Below are positions 10,001-18,089 of a stretch of 64,000 bases of DNA, one piece after another. The notes beneath the pieces are model-generated. The model was not told the DNA's origin and did not search any database. It was given only the letters and a program-made list of their open reading frames with translations. Source of the stretch: Streptomyces sp. TS71-3 (GTDB taxonomy: Bacteria > Actinomycetota > Actinomycetes > Streptomycetales > Streptomycetaceae); assembly GCF_018327685.1 (NCBI RefSeq), contig NZ_BNEL01000003.1:682001-746000 (forward strand). The letters are read 5' to 3'. Within the stretch, counting starts at the first letter, position 1. Every line of letters begins with the position of its first letter. The translations under genes were made by a program, and so were the position numbers.

Positions 10001-11193
10001 TCCTGGAGCGCGCGGAGCCCCTCCAGGAGCCGCTGACGACCACGCTGGCCAGGGAGCTCCAGCGGATGGTGGGCGTCCCGCTGAGCGCCGACGACTTCGA
10101 CTGGGCGAAGGTCCCCGACCACCTCCGGATCACGTTCCGCATCGTCGACGAGCGGCGCCGCAAGCTGGACGACAGGGACGGGGCCACCGAGGACAAGGAC
10201 CTGGAGGCCCTGCGGCTGCGGCTGCGCCCCGAGGCCCGCAAGGCGCTCTCCCGGGCCGCCGCGGCCACCGCCGAGCGCTCCGGCGGCGAGGCGATCGAGC
10301 GCAGCGGCCTGACGGACTGGACGATCGGCTCCCTGCCGCGGGTCTTCGAGACCAGGCGCGCGGGGCAGCCCGTCAAGGCGTACCCGGGACTCGTTGAGGA
10401 CACTGCGGAGGGTGCCGACGGACCTGCCGCCGGCACCGTCTCCGTGCGGCTCTTCGACACCGAGGCGGAGCAGCAGGAGGCGATGCGCCGCGGCATCCGC
10501 CGCCTGATCGTGCGCAACATCCCGGTGAACCCGGCCAAGTTCGCCGTGGACCGGCTCACCAACCCGCAGAAGCTGGCCCTCTCGGCGAACCCGCACGGCT
10601 CCGTGGGGGCCCTCTTCGAGGACTGCGCCACGGCCGCCGCCGACCGCCTCATCGCCGACGCCGGCGGCCCCGTCTGGGACGAGGAGTCGTACCGCAAGCT
10701 CTACGAGAAGGTGCGCGCCGACATCGTCGACACCACCGTGCGCACGGTCGGCCAGGTGCAGCAGGTGCTGGCCGCCTGGCAGTCGTGCGAGCGGCGGTTG
10801 AAGTCCACCACCAGCTCCGCGCTCACGGCCAACGTCGCGGACGTGCGCGCCCAGCTCGCGGCGCTCGTCGGCCCCGGTTTCGTCACGGCGACGGGCCTGG
10901 CCAGGCTGCCCGACCTGATGCGCTACCTGATCGCGGCCGACCGCCGCCTGACGCAGATGCCGTCGAACGCCCAGCGGGACACCACCCGGATGGCGAAGAT
11001 CCACGAGATGCAGGACGAGTACGCCTGGCTCCTCGAACAGCTTCCCCAGGGACGCCCGGTGCCCCAGGAGGTCCGGGAGATCCGCTGGATGATCGAGGAG
11101 CTCAGGGTGAGCTACTTCGCCCACGCGCTGGGGACGGCGTACCCCGTCTCGGACAAGCGCATCGTCAAGGCGATCGACGCGGTGCTCGCTTAG
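7063..11193 (+). CDS. hrpA: ATP-dependent RNA helicase HrpA (DEAH box)
   Basis: This 1376-residue DEAH-box helicase has Walker A GETGSGKT at residues 104-111, DEAH at 202-205, motif III SAT, the C-terminal RecA domain with the QRKGRCGR-type motif VI, the ratchet/OB region, and the long DUF3418 C-terminal half found in full-length bacterial HrpA. HrpA acts on RNA and in E. coli clears stalled ribosomes. The ATG at 7063 follows GGTGAGATCCTGG. A proline/serine-rich insertion (about residues 490-512) sits between the helicase core and the winged-helix region. A short AT-rich patch (8039-8055) has codons unlike the rest. The gene is monocistronic here. Confidence 0.95.
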   Translation: MSTHPGPTQPPSFGSLAPRLTELSLRDAQRLGRRLEGARRIRKPEARSAVLAEIAAEVERAEARLAVRAARLPAVSYPEQLPVSQKKDDILAAIRDHQVVIVAGETGSGKTTQIPKICLELGRGVKGMIGHTQPRRIAARTVAERVAEEMSTPLGEAVGWKVRFTDQVDQDATFVKLMTDGILLAEIQTDRELRAYDTIIIDEAHERSLNIDFLLGYLAQLLPRRPDLKVVVTSATIDPERFSRHFGDAPIVEVSGRTYPVEVRYRPLLEDVEDDSDGPAADADRDQITAITDAVEELMAEGHGDILVFLSGEREIRDTAEALEKKKYRFTEVLPLYARLSHAEQHRVFQAHTGRRIVLATNVAETSLTVPGIKYVIDPGTARISRYSHRTKVQRLPIEAISQASANQRKGRCGRTSDGICIRLYSEDDFLARPEFTDAEILRTNLASVILQMTAAGLGDIEKFPFIDPPDHRNIRDGVQLLEELGALDPPTRLPPPPSNEPSGPPSASKDPRKRLTPMGRKLAQLPVDPRLARMVVEADRNGCVREVMVIAAALSIQDPRERPAEKQTQADQQHARFKDETSDFLAYLNLWRYLREQQKERGSSSFRRMCKAEYLNFLRVREWQDIFTQLRTVARQMGIDVNEDDAPAQQIHVSLLAGLLSHIGMKDTQDGKAADAAKRGAENPKRPQRGEYLGARNAKFAIFPGSALFKKPPRFVMSAELVETSRLWARVNARIEPEWVEPLAQHLVKRTYSEPHWEKDQAAVMAYEKVTLYGVPIVAHRKVNYGRIDAELSRELFIRNALVEGDWRTHHKFFAANRRLLTEVEDLEHRARRRDILVDDEALFDFYDQRVPEDVVSGAHFDAWWKEQLRKGGEAAELLDFERSMLINEKAGEVTKDDYPDAWHQGRLKFRVTYQFEPGADADGVTVHIPLQVLNQVSEEGFDWQIPGLREEVVTELIRSLPKPIRRHYVPAPNYAKAFLERAEPLQEPLTTTLARELQRMVGVPLSADDFDWAKVPDHLRITFRIVDERRRKLDDRDGATEDKDLEALRLRLRPEARKALSRAAAATAERSGGEAIERSGLTDWTIGSLPRVFETRRAGQPVKAYPGLVEDTAEGADGPAAGTVSVRLFDTEAEQQEAMRRGIRRLIVRNIPVNPAKFAVDRLTNPQKLALSANPHGSVGALFEDCATAAADRLIADAGGPVWDEESYRKLYEKVRADIVDTTVRTVGQVQQVLAAWQSCERRLKSTTSSALTANVADVRAQLAALVGPGFVTATGLARLPDLMRYLIAADRRLTQMPSNAQRDTTRMAKIHEMQDEYAWLLEQLPQGRPVPQEVREIRWMIEELRVSYFAHALGTAYPVSDKRIVKAIDAVLA

Positions 11194-11203
11194 TTTTCGA
11201 CGG

Positions 11204-11243
11204 TCAGCCGATGCGCGCCGCAGTAATCAGCCGATGCGCGCCG
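11204..11243. repeat. Short tandem duplication at the 3' end of the secreted-protein gene
   Basis: TCAGCCGATGCGCGCCG occurs at 11204-11220 and again at 11227-11243. The second copy is the last codons and stop (ARIG-stop) of the minus-strand gene, and the first is a duplicate just past the stop. The 23-bp period suggests a slippage duplication. Confidence 0.8.
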
Positions 11244-12237
11244 TCCAGTGGTCGTTGGCGTGGGCCAGGGTGAGGCCGAGCGAGGGGCAGTCGAAGCGGC
11301 TGCCGGACGGGGGCGGAGTGCTGTCGGGCCTGCTGTTGCCCGGTGCGGCCGGCGTCCACGTCGATCCCGACAGCACCTTGACGCTGCTGCTGTCGAAGGT
11401 CTGGCCGGCCATGTCCTGGCAATAGTAGCCGGCCCCGGTCGAGGGGTTCACCGAGGTGTAGACCTCGAACATGTCCCAGCCGAACGCGAACTGCGGCAGG
11501 TCGTAGGTGCCGGAGCTGGTGTAGTAGGTGTCCCACGCGTGCGTGCGGTAGTTGAAGAGGTGGGCGCTCCAGGTGTTGGACGCCGCCGACGTCTGGTGGA
11601 TGTCCAGGCTGTAGGCGGGCCTGCCGCCGACCGTGGTGGTGTAGGTGGAGAGGAACGCGGAGTCCATCGGCGTGAGCTTGCCGACCCGGTCCCGCCCGCC
11701 GCACCAGTCCCACGCCCAGAGGTCGGGGCCGTCCGGCGTGTAGGCCGTGGTCATCTCCATGCAGGCCCCGCCGGCCGGTATCGCCGTCGGTGCGTAGACG
11801 TAGTCGCCGCCGCTGGTGGCCCTGGCGCCGCCCACGACGCTCTGCGTGGCCTGGAGCCCCAGGCTGGCGCCGTTCGGCAGGTTCACGCCCCAGGTCGTGT
11901 GGAGTTGGGCGGCCGCGGCGCCGGGGTGCCCGGCCTTCGCGCGGGTCCGTTCCTCGGTGAGCTGCCGGAACCGGTCGGCCGCGGGGCCGGCCGCGTCCTG
12001 CGCCGCCGTGCCGGTCAGGCCGGGGACCACGCCGGCGATCGGTGCGGTGGAGCCGCGCAGCGCCGGGTCGTCGGCGGCCGGCCGTGCGATGCCGGCCGCG
12101 CCGGAGGTCCGTGCGGTCGTGTGTGCCGGGGCCGGGGCCGCCAGCGCGGGGGCCGGTCCGCTCGTGACGAGCAGGGCGGCCGCCGCGGTGAGGACCGCGG
12201 CCGTGGTTCTGGCTCTGAGGCCGGTGAGGATGCGCAT
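11227..12237 (-). CDS. Secreted protein of unknown function
   Basis: A 336-residue exported protein. The N-terminus is a clear Sec signal (RARTTAAVLTAAAALLVTSG, cleavage near ALA-AP at about residue 33), then an Ala/Pro-rich spacer and a C-terminal domain of about 220 residues rich in Trp, Tyr and Gly. Four cysteines (in GACMEM, DWCGG, YYCQD and FDCPS) could form two disulfides. Related streptomycete proteins are sometimes called carbohydrate-binding, but no catalytic signature is visible. It lies 77 bp downstream of a GH127 gene on the same strand, so a supporting role in plant polysaccharide breakdown is a reasonable guess. Confidence 0.75.
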   Translation of the reverse strand: MRILTGLRARTTAAVLTAAAALLVTSGPAPALAAPAPAHTTARTSGAAGIARPAADDPALRGSTAPIAGVVPGLTGTAAQDAAGPAADRFRQLTEERTRAKAGHPGAAAAQLHTTWGVNLPNGASLGLQATQSVVGGARATSGGDYVYAPTAIPAGGACMEMTTAYTPDGPDLWAWDWCGGRDRVGKLTPMDSAFLSTYTTTVGGRPAYSLDIHQTSAASNTWSAHLFNYRTHAWDTYYTSSGTYDLPQFAFGWDMFEVYTSVNPSTGAGYYCQDMAGQTFDSSSVKVLSGSTWTPAAPGNSRPDSTPPPSGSRFDCPSLGLTLAHANDHWTARIG

Positions 12238-12314
12238 GTGGGGGCTGCCTTTCCTGCGGAGAGTGCGGAAGGTACGGAGAGTGCGAAGACGTGTGGTGGC
12301 GTGCGCGAGGTGTG

Positions 12315-14222
12315 TCAGCCCGTCGTCCAGTACACGGTGTAGTACTGGTGGTGGGTGCGGGCGATGGGGTCCAGGGTGACCGCCTTGCCGTCGGCGGTGG
12401 CGGTGAACGCCAGGGGCGTGGAGGTCTCCCGTATCGAGCCGGTGTCGAGCGTGGGCATCCGCGTCGGCCGGGTGCTTCCGTAGCCGCCGGCGAGGACGAC
12501 GGGGCCGCGCAGCACCGCCGCCACGCGGGAGTTGTCGGGCGTCGGCTCGATCGTGGTCCGCATCGGCAGGGACACCTTGACCGTGTCACCGGCCCGCCAG
12601 GCCCGGTCCACGGTGAGCCGGCTGCCCGGTGCGGGGGCCGGCAGCGGCCGGCCGTTGAGGGTGGCCTGTGCGCCGCTCGCCCAGGACGGGATGCGCACCG
12701 ACAGCGGGTGCGTGGCGCTCCCCGAGACCACGGTGAGGGTGGTGCCCGCCTCGTCGGGGAAGCCGGTGGTCTGCCGCCAGGTGACGCCCTTCTCGGACCA
12801 GGTGACCTGGGACGGGATGAACAGGTTCACCAGCAGGCGCGTGTCGTCGTGGGTGTAGACGGTGTCGGCGAACTTGGCCTGGGTCTCCATGCCCGTGCCG
12901 TGGTCGCAGGAGAAGTTGTCGTAGTCCGTCGAGTACGCGTTCGGGTCGGAGCCCATGAACGACGGCTGCTGCTTGAACGAGCCCGTGCCGACGCCGGTGT
13001 AGTAGATGTTGAAGCCGTGCGACGAGTTCGGGTCCTGCTCGCCGAGCATCTGGTTGAAGAGGGTGCGCTCGTAGTAGTCGAGCAGGTCGGCCCGGTCGGG
13101 CGCGTGGAAGTGCACCAGGCGGGTCAGCTTGAGCATGTTGTAGCTGTTGCAGTTCTCGCACGTGCCGTTGGACAGTTGGGAGGCGATCGCGTCGGGCTCG
13201 TGGAACGCCTCGCCGTTGCTGTTCCCGCCGATCACGTAGGTGTGGTGGCCGGTGACGATCTTCCAGAAGTTCTCGCCGATGCTGCGGTACTTGGCGTCCA
13301 GGCCCTCCTCCCACTGCCGCATCGCGCCGACCATCTTCGGTATCTGGGTGTTGGCGTGCAGCCCGGCGAGCCGGTCCTCGTTCCGGGAGAGCGGGTCGAG
13401 GACGCGTGCGTGGTAGAACCGCTCGGACACCGCCAGCCACCGGGAGTCGCCGGTGATCGCGTGCAGGTCGGCCAGCACGTCCGGCATCCCGCCGAACTCC
13501 GTCTCCAGCACGGCCTGCATCTGGGAGTACGACAGCCGCGCGGTGCGCTGGTCCACCCAGGCGGCCTGGCGCAGCACCACGTCCAGGGCCTGCGCGTTCC
13601 CGGCGAGCTGGTACTGGTCGACGAGGCCCGCCATGATCTTGTGGATGGTGTAGTACGGCGCCCAGACGTCGGTCCTGGCTTCGAGCCGGTCGAAGAAGCT
13701 CTCCGGGAAGGCCGACAGGTACCCCGTCCCGAACCCGGCCTGGGGCGAGCGCGCCTGGCACGCGGCGAGCGCGGCGACCACCTGGGCGCCCTTGTCGCGC
13801 AGCCCCGTGTCCCCGGTGTTGGCAAATGCCAGGGCCAGCCCGGACATCAGGTGGCCGGTGCTGTGGCCGCGCAGCTCCACGTCGGGTCCCTCCCAGCCGC
13901 CACAGGGCTGGGCCGAGCTAACGATGCCGACGTTGCGGCGGAAGGTGTGCAGCAGGCGGTTGATGTCGACGAACCGAAGATAGGCGGAGTTGCGCGCCTG
14001 GTTGTCGCGGAAGACGCCCGGGAGCAGCGAGACCGCGGTGAGGGGGAAGGGGCGTACGGCGGACGCCGCGCGCGGCGAGCTGCCCGCGGCGGGGGCGGCG
14101 GCCGTGCCGCCGTCTGCCGCCGGGGGTGCGGCGAGTGCCGGGGTGCTGCCCGCCGCGACCACGGCGGCGGCCCCGCCTGCGGCCGCGAGGAAGTGACGCC
14201 TGCCCAGGGAGTGTCGGCTCAT
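12315..14222 (-). CDS. Secreted GH127-type beta-L-arabinofuranosidase
   Basis: This 635-residue enzyme starts with a twin-arginine signal (SLGRRHFLAAAGG, cleavage after ALA near residue 33). The long alpha-helical barrel carries the glycoside hydrolase 127 signatures: GTCENCNSYNMLKLTRL at about residue 350, supplying the Glu-x-Cys ligand pair, and NFSCDHGTGMETQAKFAD near 438, which holds the nucleophilic cysteine. In the characterised enzyme HypBA1 two adjacent cysteines stand at the latter site; here the second is Asp. The start at 14222 is chosen because the signal peptide begins there; longer readings run into tRNA sequence. It is probably co-transcribed with the downstream secreted protein and controlled by the palindrome at 14319. 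Confidence 0.85.
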   Translation of the reverse strand: MSRHSLGRRHFLAAAGGAAAVVAAGSTPALAAPPAADGGTAAAPAAGSSPRAASAVRPFPLTAVSLLPGVFRDNQARNSAYLRFVDINRLLHTFRRNVGIVSSAQPCGGWEGPDVELRGHSTGHLMSGLALAFANTGDTGLRDKGAQVVAALAACQARSPQAGFGTGYLSAFPESFFDRLEARTDVWAPYYTIHKIMAGLVDQYQLAGNAQALDVVLRQAAWVDQRTARLSYSQMQAVLETEFGGMPDVLADLHAITGDSRWLAVSERFYHARVLDPLSRNEDRLAGLHANTQIPKMVGAMRQWEEGLDAKYRSIGENFWKIVTGHHTYVIGGNSNGEAFHEPDAIASQLSNGTCENCNSYNMLKLTRLVHFHAPDRADLLDYYERTLFNQMLGEQDPNSSHGFNIYYTGVGTGSFKQQPSFMGSDPNAYSTDYDNFSCDHGTGMETQAKFADTVYTHDDTRLLVNLFIPSQVTWSEKGVTWRQTTGFPDEAGTTLTVVSGSATHPLSVRIPSWASGAQATLNGRPLPAPAPGSRLTVDRAWRAGDTVKVSLPMRTTIEPTPDNSRVAAVLRGPVVLAGGYGSTRPTRMPTLDTGSIRETSTPLAFTATADGKAVTLDPIARTHHQYYTVYWTTG

Positions 14223-14300
14223 GACTGGCCTCTCGTATGCCGGGGCCCTGAGGGCCCGTGGTGTCGCGCTCGGTCCCGGGTGTGCGCGACGCGTGGGGGA

Positions 14301-14336
14301 CGTTCGAGATGGCGCGTTCGTTCGAGATTGCGAACG
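14301..14336. promoter_or_regulatory. Putative operator CGTTCG-N6-CGAACG upstream of the GH127 gene
   Basis: A perfect 6+6 inverted repeat, CGTTCGAGATTGCGAACG, occupies 14319-14336, about 100 bp upstream of the GH127 start. A further half site CGTTCGAGAT lies at 14301-14310. GTTCG-N-CGAAC palindromes are typical of IclR-family sugar regulators in Streptomyces. No such regulator gene is in the window. Confidence 0.5.
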
Positions 14337-14584
14337 ATGTACGAGATGCTGCGCAGCCCTCAAGGTAGCGAGGAATGGAGTGGTGTCAATGGACCCGTGG
14401 GAACGGAGGGACGGGAACCGGACGCCGACCTTCCCCGCGCCCGCGCGGGCCACCCGCCGAGGAGGCGCGAAACCGCTCGCCGAGCGGGCCACGATGACCC
14501 CGCCCGAGCCGGTTCGACCTGGGGTCCCGCACTGCTGTACAGTCTCTTCCCGCAGCACAAAGCGGCTTTCGCGCCGCAGAGCAA

Positions 14585-14659
14585 GGTCCTGTGGAGCAGT
14601 TAGGAGTGCTCGCCACCCTGTCAAGGTGGAGGCCGCGGGTTCAAATCCCGTCAGGACCG
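14585..14659 (+). tRNA. tRNA-Asp (GTC)
   Basis: A complete cloverleaf: acceptor GGTCCTG/CAGGACC, anticodon loop CTGTCAA with anticodon GTC, and canonical T-loop GGTTCAAATCC. CCA is not encoded. It is followed by a strong rho-independent terminator. The last 18 bases and two beyond are duplicated exactly 131 bp downstream. Confidence 0.95.
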
Positions 14660-14684
14660 CATAGTTTCCTTCGTTCCCCCGAAG

Positions 14685-14715
14685 CCCGCAGCCCGTACAT
14701 ACGGCTGCGGGTTTT
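14685..14715 (+). terminator. Terminator of the tRNA-Asp gene
   Basis: Inverted repeat CCCGCAGCC / GGCTGCGGG followed directly by TTTTCTCGT, a classical intrinsic terminator 25 bp after the tRNA. Confidence 0.85.
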
Positions 14716-14772
14716 CTCGTGGCCTCTCCGCACCGAGGCCGCGCCCGCGGCGGAGCCCCCAGAACAGCACAG

Positions 14773-14792
14773 CAAATCCCGTCAGGACCGCA
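14773..14792 (+). repeat. Duplicate of tRNA-Asp 3' end (possible att remnant)
   Basis: CAAATCCCGTCAGGACCGCA is identical to 14642-14661, the end of the tRNA-Asp gene plus its flank. Exact duplicates of tRNA 3' ends are what tyrosine-integrase elements leave at their second attachment site. Only 131 bp separate the copies, so any element has been lost. Confidence 0.8.
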
Positions 14793-14805
14793 CCGCCCAC
14801 CCCCA

Positions 14806-14882
14806 CCGCACCCCGCACCCCGCACCCCGCACCCCGCACCCCGCACCCCGCACCCCGCACCCCGCACCCCGCACCCCGCACC
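14806..14882. repeat. Eleven-copy heptamer repeat CCGCACC
   Basis: The unit CCGCACC is repeated eleven times without interruption (77 bp), starting 13 bp after the duplicated tRNA end. It is not a CRISPR array: the unit is 7 bp and there are no spacers. Because 7 is not a multiple of 3, it is unlikely to be coding. Confidence 0.95.
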
Positions 14883-15217
14883 GACAGCTACGCCCCCACG
14901 CGGGGCCTCCCCCCGGCGCACTCGGAACTCCGCGCAACCAAAAAATTCAGCCTTCTACATGTGCACCCTGCCCGGCGCGATGTGACCTGTCGTCAGGCAT
15001 ATGCCACCCCGATTCTGGGTGGGCGAATGCCGCGAAACCATGCAATTTCCGGTCACCGTGAGGGGTCGTAAGCGGTGCGTGCCGCCTGTCCGGATGCACA
15101 TGTTCCCCTCGCCGAACCCTTGAGGATCATCGCGGTGCGTCTTGACTGCGTCACATTCCGTCGGTACCCAGACATGTGGGACCGCTGCCCGTCGCCAGCG
15201 GCCCGAGGAGGTAAGGA
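14883..15217. other. Intergenic region upstream of the DUF6274 gene
   Basis: Relatively AT-rich in places (AAAAAATTCAG near 14941). No gene, RNA gene or terminator can be supported. It probably contains the promoter of the small gene at 15218. Confidence 0.5.
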
Positions 15218-15439
15218 ATGCCGGCATCCGCGAGGCACGAGACGCGGGCACTTCTCCGTGCCCACCTGTCGGCCGCGAGCGGTAACCGTCACCTGACCCG
15301 CCGCTGTCCGATATGTCACCAGCTCCAGCGCCTGGCCATGGAGCCCTCCCAGACCCCGGCGGCGGCTCCCGCCACCCAGGGACCCGACAGCGCCCCTCAG
15401 GGCCCCCAGCCGGGCGAGGAGAGCTTCCCCGAGGCCTGA
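15218..15439 (+). CDS. Small DUF6274-type protein with CxxC motif
   Basis: A 73-residue protein whose first half (ASARHETRALLRAHL, then HLTRRCPICHQLQRLAMEP) is a streptomycete-conserved family I recognise as DUF6274. The second half is a disordered Pro/Ala/Gly tail. The CPIC pair could bind a metal or form a redox site. The start is secure because GAGGAGGTAAGGA directly precedes ATG 15218. It lies in the neighbourhood of bldC, as is usual in the genus. Function unknown. Confidence 0.75.
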   Translation: MPASARHETRALLRAHLSAASGNRHLTRRCPICHQLQRLAMEPSQTPAAAPATQGPDSAPQGPQPGEESFPEA

Positions 15440-15970
15440 CCACCCGTCACCCGGGAAGCCTCCGGACGACCCACGAGCGCCCCACGAGCGCCCCGCGAGC
15501 GCCCCGCGAGCGCCCCACGCACCGGCACACCGTCTCGCACGGCCACCCGCAGAACCGGCCGCACTCCTCGCGCGACGGACGGCGCGCCGCCCTGCATGAC
15601 GGCTCCAGGCCCCCGATGATTGGCAGGACCCCCACCCCGGGCGCCCCGGTACGCCTCCGTGCACCGGATGCCACATCAAAGCGCCTTTAGCGCAGGAGCA
15701 ACCCAACAACAAGCACCCTGCACTGTGACGGGTGTCACGTGAGGTTTTTCGGAGCCTGCCTCACTTACCCGTGTCCTACAACTAGTCAATTTAATATGTG
15801 CAATTGCACCACTCGTCAGGCGGCTTCGGCAGTACCGAGTTCCCCCCACGCGGGGGCGTACGCCCGCACATTTCACGATGCATCCAGACGGCCCCGCACG
15901 CGCCCCACCACGCTCCCATCCGCCCCCCCGGCGCACGCCCAGTTGACCCGCACCCCGGGCGGCCGGACAC
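15440..15970. other. Intergenic region between DUF6274 gene and bldC
   Basis: No gene is supported. A notably AT-rich island at 15778-15812 (for Streptomyces) includes the perfect 12-bp palindrome GTGCAATTGCAC at 15798-15809, which could be a protein-binding site. At 15480-15515 the short unit GAGCGCCCC(A/G)C repeats four times. Confidence 0.5.
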
Positions 15971-16007
15971 AAAAAGATCGCGCTGGACCCGGCGGAGTCC
16001 AGCGCGA
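15971..16007 (-). terminator. Terminator of bldC
   Basis: Read on the minus strand, an 11-bp perfect stem (TCGCGCTGGAC with its complement, 15978-15988 and 15997-16007) is followed by TCTTTTT. It lies about 130 bp after the bldC stop. Confidence 0.85.
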
Positions 16008-16134
16008 CCGACGACGCACCCTGTCATGTGTTCGGGCACGGATCCTGTTGGGGCAGGATCCCCGTCGTATGGAGATGAGGTCCGGGCCTGCCTCGGGTTG
16101 GGGGAACCCGCGAAATGCCCGGGTCGTACGGTTT

Positions 16135-16341
16135 TCAGGCCTCGCTTCGCTGCTGCGGAATGCCCGCGAGCAGAGCGCGGACCTCCGCCTCTCGGTAGCG
16201 ACGGTGCCCTCCGAGCGTGCGGATCGACGTGAGCTTGCCGGCCTTCGCCCAACGCGTGACCGTCTTAGGGTCGACGCGGAACATGGTGGCAACCTCAGCG
16301 GGGGTCAGCAGCGGCTCGGCATCAGGGGTGCGAGCGGTCAT
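16135..16341 (-). CDS. bldC: Developmental regulator BldC
   Basis: A 68-residue MerR-like DNA-binding protein that is essentially a single winged helix-turn-helix: LLTPAEVATMFRVDPKTVTR, then GGHRRYREAEVRALL. BldC binds cooperatively to direct repeats and holds back entry into development in Streptomyces. The start at 16341 gives exactly the known 68-residue length, and GAGGAGG lies correctly before it. A longer reading to 16407 adds residues that lack such a site. The gene is monocistronic with its own terminator. Confidence 0.97.
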   Translation of the reverse strand: MTARTPDAEPLLTPAEVATMFRVDPKTVTRWAKAGKLTSIRTLGGHRRYREAEVRALLAGIPQQRSEA

Positions 16342-16990
16342 GAGCGGCCTCCTCGGGAGAACCGAACCTTCTCGGTTCTTTCCTCTAAATTCTGCACCTT
16401 GACCCACGTTGCCCGAAATGGCGGACGCGGGTCGAGTCGGTTATAGGACGAACGGCTTGTCCTCGGCACTACAACTACACCATCTGTCCAGCCGCGTCGG
16501 CCAAACCGATGGAATTGCCCTCCCAGGTGTTCATCAGCGACGGAAGCCGATGGACCGGGCCATAGCGGACAGTCACGCCGCTGTGACGATCAGTCACTGA
16601 GCGATCACCAGGGACAGCTGCGCCCCCCAAAGCGTGCAATGCTGGGCAACCCACCCATAAATGGATGGACAGAGCCTTCCCCGGACTCCTTGTCCTATTT
16701 TGGCACGAGGAGGGGCGATGGGCGCAAGAGCCCTGAAAGTGCGGTCCGTCACCCTTGGCACACTTGACTCAAAGGCCCGGATAGGCCCGTCTGTCCCCGG
16801 CACCCGCGCCCATCAGCGCCCGAGCGCCCCTCCGGACGGACTCCCGACAGACTTCCAGGCAGACTTCCCGACTGGCTTCCAGGCAGGCGCCAGGCGGCCC
16901 GGAGCGCGCCCGAGCGCACTCGGATCCGCCTCCGGCGGGGCCCGGGACCGGCCGCCAACTCGCGAACCGCTTGGCCCGCTGATTCTCCGG
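16342..16990. other. Upstream region of bldC
   Basis: About 650 bp without a supportable gene. It must hold the bldC promoter. TATAAC on the minus strand (16444-16439) is a possible -10, but no convincing -35 is seen. The length is generous for one small gene and suits complex developmental control. Near 16850 a short motif (CTTCCAGGCAG/ACTTCC) is repeated. Confidence 0.45.
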
Positions 16991-17833
16991 TCAGTTCGCG
17001 GACTGCCGCTCCCGCACCGCCCGCCAGCGCTCCACCAGACGGGCGTACGCCTCGCCGGCGGTTTCCCCGTCGCCCTTGCGCAGTGCCTCTATGCCCTCGG
17101 CGACGTCCGCGGCCGAGTGGTCCTCCGACAGGTGCTCCTCGGGGAGCGTGTGCACCAGGCCGCCGTAGTCCAGTTCGACCAGCGAGCGCGGATGGAACTC
17201 CTCCAGCCAGCGGCCGACGTCGAAGAGCCCCTCGATGAGCGGCCCTTCGTCCAGCGTCTCCTTGAGCGCCCGCAGGCCGCGCGCCACCCGCCGCCGGGCC
17301 TGCACCATCGGCGTGCGGTAGCGCAGCATCGGGGGCGTCTGCCCGGAGCGCTTCTCGTAGGACCGCTCCTCGTCGGAGACCAGCACGAACCAGTTCAGCG
17401 GCACGTGCCAGGTCGCCGTGCGGATCCAGGGGCGGGCGTCGGGGTTGCGGGCGCGCCAGTGCTCGTAGTCGGCGGCCGCCTGCCGGCGCACCACGGGCGG
17501 CAGCACGGCGTCGAGCACGGGCGGGGCGAGCTGGCCGTCCAGCGCGTCCAGCGCCTGCCAGCCGCGCAGCCGGGTGCGCCAGGGGCAGACGCAGAGCACC
17601 CCGTCGACCTCCGTCACGAACGCGTCGTCGCTCTCGTGCACCGGCACCGGCATGGGCGGGGTGGGCAGCAGGTCGGCGAGCGAGCGGCGCAGCTCGTCCT
17701 GGTACGAGGGGCGGTCACGGCGCTCGGCGTACCGCGTCCAGTGCGTCCGTTCAGGCTCCGGAAAGGCGGCCAGCGGCTCGTACACGCGCAGGTAGGACGC
17801 GTACGGCACGATCAGCGAGGACACCTTGGGCAC
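16991..17833 (-). CDS. Conserved streptomycete hypothetical protein next to bldC
   Basis: A 280-residue soluble protein beginning [20 protein letters not shown], with conserved blocks [19 protein letters not shown] and [20 protein letters not shown]. No enzyme signature or membrane segment is visible. It is probably the conserved gene between bldC and vdh in Streptomyces. Two GTG starts compete: 17833 (GGGAGG 8 bp upstream) and 17824 (CAGGAG 8 bp upstream); I chose the first. Function unknown. Confidence 0.78.
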   Translation of the reverse strand: MPKVSSLIVPYASYLRVYEPLAAFPEPERTHWTRYAERRDRPSYQDELRRSLADLLPTPPMPVPVHESDDAFVTEVDGVLCVCPWRTRLRGWQALDALDGQLAPPVLDAVLPPVVRRQAAADYEHWRARNPDARPWIRTATWHVPLNWFVLVSDEERSYEKRSGQTPPMLRYRTPMVQARRRVARGLRALKETLDEGPLIEGLFDVGRWLEEFHPRSLVELDYGGLVHTLPEEHLSEDHSAADVAEGIEALRKGDGETAGEAYARLVERWRAVRERQSAN

Positions 17834-18089
17834 TCCTGCCGCCTCCCCTGTCGAAGCCCTGCAAAACGCCGGGTGGAGCCGGAGGGAATCCACCGGCGTC
17901 TCGTCGCCACCCAGCAAATCGTCCCATGCCCGTACTCCGCGAGGGGGTGATCCCCGGCACTGGACGATCGCCGCGAGCGCCAAGGCTCTAGTCTCGTGCC
18001 CAACAGGCGCCCACAGTGCTTCCCCTGTCACAAGCGGGGGACCCCCAGGGCTCCTCCCCAACCGCCGCACACACCCGGGAGTCACCACA

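Noticed and set aside
12291-14603. 770-codon open frame opposite the GH127 gene
   Set aside because: Mirror frame in high-GC DNA; it even runs into the tRNA-Asp gene, and the GH127 reading has signal peptide and catalytic motifs.
14806-14882. CRISPR-like array
   Set aside because: Seven-base perfect tandem units without spacers; no cas genes in the window.
15676-15972. 98-codon minus-strand frame near bldC
   Set aside because: Unconvincing composition and no ribosome site; overlaps the AT-rich palindrome and stops without homology.
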